Assembly (NCBI GenBank): GCA_024803745.1
Contig: JANJXV010000017.1
Location: 951,001 to 1,015,000 of the forward strand
From: Megascapheus bottae
Taxonomy: Eukaryota > Chordata > Mammalia > Rodentia > Geomyidae
Length of the DNA stretch: 64,000 nucleotides
Direction of reading: 5' to 3'
The position numbers and the translations under genes are program-made. Numbering within the stretch: position 1 is the first letter of the stretch; each line of letters begins with the position of its first letter. The notes beneath the pieces were generated by a model, which was not told the origin of the DNA, searched no databases, and saw nothing but the letters and a program-made list of their open reading frames with translations. Of the stretch, positions 57,135-64,000 are shown in pieces.

Positions 57135-57366
57135 GCAGAGTGCTGGTGGCTTTTATCTATGATCCCATCTACTTAGGAGGCTGAAATCTGAAAGCCAGCC
57201 TAGGCACAAATAGCTACCAGACTCTTATCTCCAACTGACCAGAAAACAACAACAACAACAACAACAACCAAAACAAAACTGGAAATGGAGTTGTGGCTCT
57301 GACTTTGAGCAGAAAAAAGTGAGATGATAAGGCCTAGAGTTTAAGTGTCAGTACTGCCACTCCTCC
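57135..57366 (+). mobile_element. B1-Geo dimeric SINE with internal (CAA)n
   Basis: The linker after ccaactgaccagaa carries about ten CAA units (57246-57276) before the right unit aaactggaaatggagttgtg. Confidence 0.85.
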
Positions 57367-57387
57367 CCCCAAAATATTTTGTAGTAA

Positions 57388-57856
57388 ATTGGTACTGTTG
57401 ACTCATACCTGTAATCAGAGCTAATCAGGAGGCTGAGATCTGAGAATTGTGAATTGTGGTTCTAACCAGGGCAGGAAAGTCCATGAGAACTTTTTGTTTG
57501 TTCGTTTTTGTTGGTCATGGGACCTGGTTGCTGACCCTGAGCTCTTCAGCTCAAAATTATCACCCTACCCTTTGAGCCACAGGGCTACTTCTGCTTTTCT
57601 AGTGGTTAATTGGAGACAAGAGTGCCAGGGCTGGCTTTGAACCATGATTCTCAGATCTCAGCCACCTGAGTAGCTAGGATTACAGTCAAGAGTCGAGCCC
57701 CCATGCTGGCTGTCTTGAGACTCTTATCTCCAATTAACCACCAGAAAATTGGAAGTGATGCTGTGGCTCAAAAAATGCTAGAACTCTAGCACTGAGAAAA
57801 AAAGCTCAGAGATAGCACTTGGGCCCTGATAGCACTTAAGCCCCACAGCCCCACAG
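57388..57856 (+). mobile_element. B1-Geo SINE split by an opposite-strand B1-Geo SINE
   Basis: The head lies at 57388-57490 (cctgtaatcagagctaatca ... gtccatgagaac). The linker and right unit resume at 57713-57856 (gtcttgagactcttatctcc, ccaattaaccaccagaaaa). Confidence 0.88.
57491..57712 (-). mobile_element. B1-Geo SINE inserted in another B1-Geo
   Basis: Markers: ctgagctcttcagctcaaaa, agtggttaattggagacaag, gatctcagccacctgagtag and gctaggattacagtc. A short imperfect duplication (gtccatgaga / gtcttgaga) flanks it. Confidence 0.9.

Positions 57857-57858
<2 letters not shown>

Positions 57859-57904
<46 letters not shown>
57859..57904. repeat. Microsatellite (CA)n on a SINE tail
   Basis: About 22 CA units after the agccccacagccccacagcc end of the outer SINE. 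Confidence 0.97.
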
Positions 57905-57907
<3 letters not shown>

Positions 57908-58179
57908 TAGGAAAGGAAAAGAGTGTGGGAAGAATCAGGAATGCCTTCTAAGATAATGCGTAAGTGGAAGTTGATTTGCAGTAAAATCAGAAAACTGCCC
58001 TTCAGAAATAATTTAGAAGACAATAATATTTTTTCATGAATATCAATTCAGGATTCATCATGAATTCAGGAATAATTGGAAGATTCTTATGTCAACTGCA
58101 GGATTTTGGGATACTTAGAAGCTGGAAGTTATAAAGATGTCATAGATATGAAAACTAGGATGTAGAATGTTCTAAAATA

Positions 58180-58367
58180 GGGCTGGGAGTTTGGCATAGT
58201 AGTAGAATGCCTGCTTACAAGCACAAAAACCGGGATTCATTTCCTTGGTACCACATATATAGAAAAAGCCAGAAATGGTGCTGTGGCTCAAGTGGTAGAG
58301 CTCTAGCTTTGAGAAAGTCCGAGGACAACACTTATGCCCTGAGCTCAAGCCCTGGGACAGGCAAAAA
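58180..58367 (+). mobile_element. IDL-Geo SINE with 14-bp target duplication
   Basis: aatgttctaaaata flanks it at 58166-58179 and 58368-58381. The left unit is more mutated than most (catagtagtagaatgcctgc). Confidence 0.93.
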
Positions 58368-58654
58368 AATGTTCTAAAATATAATATCTTTTTTGTATAT
58401 TTACGATATTTCTGTTAGTATATTGTATCCAAATTGTGTTCTGATCCAAAGATACCTTGTAGTTCACACAGTAGGACAACTATCCCCTTATTATTATGAG
58501 GAAAAGTGTATATTTCTCATGTTTCCCATCATTCATTTAGTACTTTTTGTTAATTTTTGTAGATACTGGACTTAGATGGTATCTGAAGTCTTCTGACTGG
58601 AGACAGTAGACTGATCACATACAAATATTTCCCCTTTCAATAAAATTACAGAAA

Positions 58655-59090
58655 GAAGCTGGTCACTGGCAGCTCACACCTGTATGTCTAGCTATTCAGG
58701 AAGCTAAGATCTCAGGATAGTGGTTCCAAGCCAGCTCAGGAAGAGCATACTGTGATATTCTTATTTCAGACTAACCAACAGAAAGCTGGAAAGTGGGGCT
58801 GGGAATGTGACCTAGTGGTAGTGTGCTTGCCTAGCATGCACCAAGTCCTGTGTTCAATTTCTTGGTGTCACATATGTAGAAAAAACTGGAAGTGGTACTG
58901 TGGTTCAAGTGGTAGAGTGCTATCCTTGAGAAAGATCAAGGACAGTGCCCAGCCCTGTGTTCAAGTCCAAGGACTGGAAAAAAAAAAGCTGGAAGTGGAG
59001 CTGTGCTCAAATATTAGATTGCCAGCCTTGAGTGAAAAAGTCAAGTGAGGGTATGAGACCCTCAAGTGTTGGCACTGAAAGAAAATAATT
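58655..59090 (+). mobile_element. B1-Geo SINE split by an IDL-Geo SINE
   Basis: Head and linker lie at 58655-58796 (cacacctgtatgtctagcta). The right unit resumes after the insertion with aaagctggaagtggagctgt and ends with a degraded tail near 59090. Confidence 0.85.
58797..58983 (+). mobile_element. IDL-Geo SINE inserted in a B1-Geo SINE
   Basis: gggctgggaatgtgacctag to ccaaggactggaaaaaa. The sequence aaagctggaa(a)gtgg appears on both sides as target duplication. Confidence 0.9.
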
Positions 59091-59117
59091 ACAGAAAGAA
59101 TAGTTTGAGAAGGTTGA

Positions 59118-59243
59118 ATTTTGTTGTGTGCAATGGTTTGTGACTGTAATCCCAGTACTCTAGAGGCAAGGCAGTGGGATAACAAATTCAAGGTCACCCT
59201 GAGCTACCAACAGAGACCATGTCTCAAAAAGCCAAAGCCAAAG
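59118..59243 (+). mobile_element. Classical monomeric B1 SINE
   Basis: gtgactgtaatcccagtact, caaattcaaggtcaccctga and ccatgtctcaaaaagccaaa form a complete B1 with an A-rich tail. There is no Geo unit. Confidence 0.85.
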
Positions 59244-60085
59244 GAATGAAAATCTCTATAGTGTGCTAAGCTCAAATCAATGCCTGTGCTCCTGGCTGGA
59301 ACTGGTGCTTGCTCTCCAAGACAGTATTCATACCATTAGCTCAACAGCATTTTATTCCACAGATCTTTTCTTTGGTATCAAAACTGAAAATGAAGGTTTG
59401 TTGCAGTGGTTGTTTTAATTAGAAAGCACACAATGTAGTCACTCTCTGGGAAGGTGGATTAATAAAGTGATGACTTTCAAAAGTGATACTTTGGTCTTAA
59501 ATATTTGAAAAGGGAAAAGTTGAAAGAAGGCTGAAGTGTTCCACTTTCACTTTTCTCATTTGAAATCCTTGCGAAAGATCTTAGTCTCTATTCAAGGAGA
59601 ATACAGTATAAATGCAAAGGGCATAACCAGAAAAGAGAAACAAAAAATGCTAATTGGTGATGAAAGAGGAAAGTTCAATATGCCTTGACTATATGACAAA
59701 AGCTTTTATTCCCAAGAATAAACATTTCCAATGAGAAGCAAAGACTACAGGGCAGAAATAAAAGGGAAGAGTAAAGACTTTTAATAATCTAAAATAGCTA
59801 GGGAGAAATAAAGACAGTTTCTTGGGCTTTGGCTGAAAATTATGGTGTTGAAAAAAAGACCAACATTTAGATTGAATTTTTCATTTTTCAACCATTTGAG
59901 TTTTGCTATGATTTCTCTAAATCATACTTGTCTCCTCAATGGCTAACATATAGCTATAATTTGCTTTATTTGATAAAGACACAGAGGAAACAGTAAGTCA
60001 CAAAGATGTGGAATACACGTTACATTGGAGTAAGTAGTCCTTTTTCTCCTTTCTTTCTCTCTCTCTTTGTTTTCTTTCTCTGTTT
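59244..60085. other. Non-coding stretch without an assigned feature
   Basis: AT-rich; only a short ctttctctctctctttg patch at 60050-60070. Confidence 0.5.
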
Positions 60086-60087
60086 TC

Positions 60088-60299
60088 TCAGATGGCACTG
60101 GCACTGTCCCTTAGCTTTTTTCTCTCAAAGCTGTTGTATTACGCCTTGAACCACAGCTGTACTTCTGGCTTTTTGGTGGTTAATTGAAGATAAGAATCTC
60201 ATGGACTTTCCTGCCTGGTCTGGCTTACAACTGTGATCCTCAGATTTCAGCCTGCTGCTTAGCCAGGATTATAAGCATGGGCAACTTGTGCCTGGCTAC
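60088..60299 (-). mobile_element. B1-Geo dimeric SINE, diverged
   Basis: Markers: cactgtcccttagctttttt, tggttaattgaagataagaa and gccaggattataagcatggg. Confidence 0.82.
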
Positions 60300-61040
60300 C
60301 TGTCTGGCTATATGAGAGGACATGCATTTTTGGAATATAATCCATGGTCTTTGTGATGATTACATGTGTGCTGGAAGAATTACGAAAGTAGCACAGAGAG
60401 TATTTAGAAATTGATGTATGATGGAAAAGCATTCCTTCTTTGAACTGCTTGGGACCAGCAGTGCCTTTGATTTTTAAATCTTTCATATTTTGAAGTGCTT
60501 AACAGCATTTTACTGTTGGAATAGCCCTAATCCTGGAATCTGACATACTCCAAAAATCTGAGACTTTTTGAATGCCATGATACACAATTTCAGATTTTCA
60601 AACATTTTGGATTTTAGGTATTTAGATATGGAATGTTCAATCTGAACAAAGAAAAAATAATCCATTAAACCACTTCTAGAAAGGAGTTGATTAAGGAAAA
60701 GGAAATATCCAGTAAAAGGATATGGAAAGAACAATGCAAAATTAGAAATCCTTGTGCAGCTTTTCCCTGTATGTACTAACATGGCTAGGGTAAATTGGAG
60801 AACGTGCTGTAACTATCAGAAGTGCTAGAAATCTTTGTTAGTATCAGACCACCCTAATGAGACATATATAACTTACACAAAAGGTCTTTCAGTTTATTGA
60901 GAGAAGGCCATATCCAAGAAAATGGCTGATCTTCAGAGAATCTAGTTCTTCTAGGCACTATGCTAAATCCTTTGCATATCCCATCTCAGCATGATAAAGT
61001 AGATGGGCCCTGTATAGAAGCGGCTTCAAGAGATTGAATA
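60300..61040. other. Non-coding stretch without an assigned feature
   Basis: AT-rich; the 75- and 90-codon reverse frames at 60259-60782 have no motif and the first overlaps a SINE. Confidence 0.5.
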
Positions 61041-61044
61041 ATTT

Positions 61045-61500
61045 CAAAAGCTATGTGCATATTGCTGTATAAGGATGATGCTAAGTGAAATGAATGCCAA
61101 GATATGGAAACAGAAGTCTATTTTGGTGGTTGTAGTTTTTAATATACTATGTGAAGTTATTTCTTTCCTCTTCTTGTTTCCCCTTATGGTTTATCCCCTC
61201 TTGTAACTGGATCTGACTTTGGTACCATGAATTGTCTATACATTTATTTGTTTATTTGAATTAGGGAAGGGAAGTGAAAAAACCAAGATGATGAGAAAAA
61301 TGACAAAGGGTGAGTCAATATAACAGTGATATTCACAAGACAATAGGTTGGAAATGAACTTTACAACTTGGGAGGGGGTGGAGGAAGAGAAAGTAGGAAA
61401 AAACATGGGAATGGGTAACAATGTTCAAGAAATAATGTACTCACTACCTTACAAACATAACTGTAACCCCTCTCTACATTACCCTGACAATAAAATTTAA
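61045..61500 (+). mobile_element. L1 3' UTR end
   Basis: ccaagatatggaaacagaag, purine tract gggagggggtggaggaagag and terminal gtaacccctctctacattac plus aataaaatttaaag. The purine tract region holds about 80 bp not seen in the other copies (61290-61370). Confidence 0.8.
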
Positions 61501-61699
61501 AGAGAGATTGCTCAATTTGCTTGTAAATATCAGACGAGCTTTCCAGAGTCAGTATCTGTGCCCTGAGCCAATCTGTTGTTGTTAATGGTGATATTATTGC
61601 TGGTTTCAATAATATATATAAGTAATTCACTTGATATAAGTAATTCACTTCCAGTAAGTAAACAGGAATTTTATCCATGCAATATATAACTTAAAATAG

Positions 61700-61930
61700 C
61701 ATAGAGATTTCATCTCAGTCTAGTAACAATGGCCAGCATCACAAATATAGACAACATGGATGCTGAGCAAGTGGTGAGAAAAAAGAACCTTAATACACTA
61801 TTGGTAGTAGTGTAAACTAGTGTAACCTTTATTGAAAGTCACTCAGAGAGTCATCAAAAATCTAAACATATAGTTGCCCTATGACCAAGTGATACCACTC
61901 ATGGACAAAGAAAATATAAGAAAGGCATCT
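61700..61930 (+). mobile_element. L1 ORF2 C-terminal fragment
   Basis: gagatttcatctcagtctag, ctattggtagtagtgtaaac and tgccctatgaccaagtgata match the ORF2 end in diverged form. An IDL-Geo SINE interrupts it at 61931, after which L1-like sequence continues briefly. Confidence 0.7.
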
Positions 61931-62118
61931 GGGGCCAGGAATTTGGCCTAGTGGTAGAGCTTGCCTAGCATGTGTAAAGACTGGGGTTCCATTCCTTGGT
62001 ATCATATACATAGAAAAAGCCTGAAGTGATGCTGTGGCTCAAGTGGTAGAGCTCTAACCTTGAGAAAGTCCAAGGACAGTGCTCAGGCCCTGAGTTCAAG
62101 TCCCAGGACTGGCAAAAA
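61931..62118 (+). mobile_element. IDL-Geo SINE inside an L1 fragment
   Basis: ggggccaggaatttggccta to cccaggactggcaaaaaaa. The short duplication aggcatct / agacatct flanks it. Confidence 0.9.
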
Positions 62119-62129
62119 AAGACATCTAT

Positions 62130-62560
62130 AGACCCATATGTGTAGGAATTGTATGATATCATATATGTATAAATTATACAATATCCCATATGTAGACACA
62201 CTTCTCATTTCTCCATTAAAAGAAGTTAATAACAACTGAAAAACATCCTTGTTTAGAATACTAAACAAAATTTGTAACATTTTAACCATAAGGTCCTACA
62301 TTTCTTTTATTTCTTTTTACCTCAGCATCAAATATACTAATATCAAGTCAAAATGAAAATCACAGCTGCAATCTCTTAATATTCACTCCAGACTGGGTAG
62401 TATAGTCTACCTACATTATTCAGTTATGTTATCAACTATGGGTGGCATTCAGTAAAATAACTCAGCTTGTCCCTGACTTGCTTGGGTTCACATGCCGGCT
62501 TTGAAGATGTTCGATCAAACCTTTAAATGTCACCAAATTCTTAGGACCCCAATTGTCAAT
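62130..62560. other. Non-coding stretch without an assigned feature
   Basis: AT-rich; 62130-62210 repeats atcatatatgtata-like words but forms no regular array. Confidence 0.5.
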
Positions 62561-62576
62561 AAAAATACAATACTGG

Positions 62577-62764
62577 GGTTGGGAGTTTGGCCTAGTGGTA
62601 GAGTGCTTGCCTAGCATGCATGAAGACCCGGGTTTGATTTGTCGGTACCACATATATGGAAAAAAGCCACAAGTGGTACTGTGGCTCAAGTGGTAGAGCT
62701 CTAGCCTTGAGAAAGGTCAAGGACAGTGCTGAGGCCCTGAGCTCAAGCCCAGGACTGGCAGAAA
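62577..62764 (+). mobile_element. IDL-Geo SINE, first of a tandem pair
   Basis: ggttgggagtttggcctagt to cccaggactggcagaaa. It shares gaaaggtcaaggacagtgct and the following gagg with the second copy, against gaaagtccaagg...cagg in most other copies. Confidence 0.94.
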
Positions 62765-62780
62765 AAAAATACAATACTGT

Positions 62781-62967
62781 GGGACTGGGAGTTTGGCCTA
62801 GTGGTATAGTGCTTGTTTCGCATGCATGAAGACCCAGGTTCAATTCCCCGGTAACACATACATGGAAAAAAGCTGGAAGTGGTGTTGAGGCTCTAGTGGT
62901 AGAGCTCTAGCCTTAAGAAAGGTCAAGGACAGTGCTGAGGCCCTGAGCTCAAGCCTAGAACTGCCAG
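62781..62967 (+). mobile_element. IDL-Geo SINE, second of a tandem pair
   Basis: ggactgggagtttggcctag to gcctagaactgccagaa. The 15-mer aaaaatacaatactg precedes the first copy (62561), lies between the copies (62765) and follows the second (62968). Confidence 0.94.
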
Positions 62968-62982
62968 AAAAATACAATACTG

Positions 62983-64000
62983 TTTCCAGAACTGAAGTGC
63001 TCTTCTGCCAGGAGTTTCTAAAGAACTGTTATCGGCTTGGTGACCACTGATGTTGGAGGAGGTTCCCTAAAGAAAGGAGGCTCCTGCTTCAATGTTCATG
63101 ATGTTGTTCCCAAAAAGACACCTTCATAAAGACATAGTGCTAATCAGAATGTTTAAAAAGTGGTAATTGTTCAGCTGATGCTGACATAAGAAATGTTCTA
63201 GGTGAGAAACTGACATTAAAAAGGTTATATAACGTTCCTAAAGACTATGTCCTCATGTGGTAAACCTAGAGTTTTAATTTGTCAGTGCTTTGAACATTGG
63301 TGTTTGCGCTAAGCCCTTGGTTGCAATATCTGCCTACATTTGGTCTCATTGCTCTATTTTCCAGGCATTATTCTCCAGGTGCTTTTCTTCTTATTTTTTT
63401 AAAGTCTTGCATGGATACTCTGTGAACTATTACCTGTTGAGCATGGGTAAGCGTAGGTTAAGGGAATGAATAAATTAGGAAACAGACAGGGTTGCACATG
63501 ACCCAATTTTATCAAATTTAATAGCACTCTCTCTTCAGAGGAAACAAGATTTAGTGGAACTGACTGCTTTTGTTAAAAAAAAGTGGAGCATCTATTTGAA
63601 GAAACATTTAGAATATTTTATTTACAATGGTGGCTCATAAATTTGTCATGTCAAATGGAGAAGGGCATTAAAAAGACAAGCACAATAGGCAATATAATCC
63701 ACATCTGAAAAGCACAATGGTGTGAAGTGAAGTGGTACAAATAAGGCATGCCCGGAATTGTTACATTCTTGGGAATTTCTTTGTAAGGTAATAAGGGTAC
63801 CTAATGAGCTTTTTATAGGTTAAACACAGGACCTTAGGCTTTTCTTTTATCTCCTCTCAACCCTTCTCTCTTTTAGAAGACTTGGGGCAAGCCTAAAATA
63901 CCTGAGACCATGAATTGTGTAATTGGGTGTATTTAACTAAGAGAAATGGGCTTAATTTGGTGACTGGGATGTCCAGATTATTTTGCTCCAAATCTCTTCA
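62983..64000. other. Non-coding stretch without an assigned feature
   Basis: The last 1 kb is AT-rich, without SINE, L1 or ORF signals. No splice acceptor with a plausible exon could be supported. Confidence 0.5.

Overview
The window is mammalian nuclear DNA, almost certainly from a rodent. It has large gene-free AT-rich stretches, long microsatellites, L1 fragments in both orientations and a very high SINE load. Many SINEs are dimers of an ID-like left unit, with tRNA-type A and B boxes, and a second unit reading roughly gtgctgtggctcaagtgg...ctgagctcaagcccaggactgg. From memory this matches the IDL-Geo SINE, reported only from Geomyoidea (kangaroo rats, pocket mice, pocket gophers), so I infer a geomyoid rodent. 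A second abundant family joins a B1/7SL-like head to the same right unit; here I call it B1-Geo. Family names rest on recall, not on a search.

Only one place looks like a living gene. A CpG island at about 14.5-15.45 kb on the + strand carries a 5' UTR with a 6-codon upstream ORF and a GGC run. An ATG in strong context follows, then a 79-codon first coding exon (14947-15183) ending at a good splice donor (AAG|GTAGGT). The peptide is Pro/Gln-rich and then acidic/basic; I do not recognise the gene. No later exon could be identified, so 15184 to the window end is probably one long first intron. A possible solo LTR lies about 1.7 kb upstream in the same orientation.

The clearest other gene-like object is a full-length processed pseudogene of HSPA8 (Hsc70) on the - strand (35346-37613). 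It has a 17-bp target duplication, three premature stops, two frameshifts and a 9-bp insertion, and sits inside an older L1 that itself has an inverted 5' arm.

By region: 0-12.5 kb is repeats and microsatellites; 12.9-15.5 kb is the possible LTR and the CpG-island exon; 15.5-32 kb is intron with scattered SINEs and L1 tails; 32-38 kb is two L1s with inverted 5' parts, the HSPA8 pseudogene and SINEs; 38-64 kb is intron with nested SINE/L1 insertions, a degenerate minisatellite near 46.7 kb and a tandem IDL-Geo pair near 62.7 kb.

I found no operon, CRISPR array, RNA gene or novel multi-gene system. The most unusual signals are structural: B1-Geo elements whose right unit is multiplied inside the element, a three-layer nested insertion, a SINE duplicated through its target-site repeats, and L1s with twin-priming signatures.
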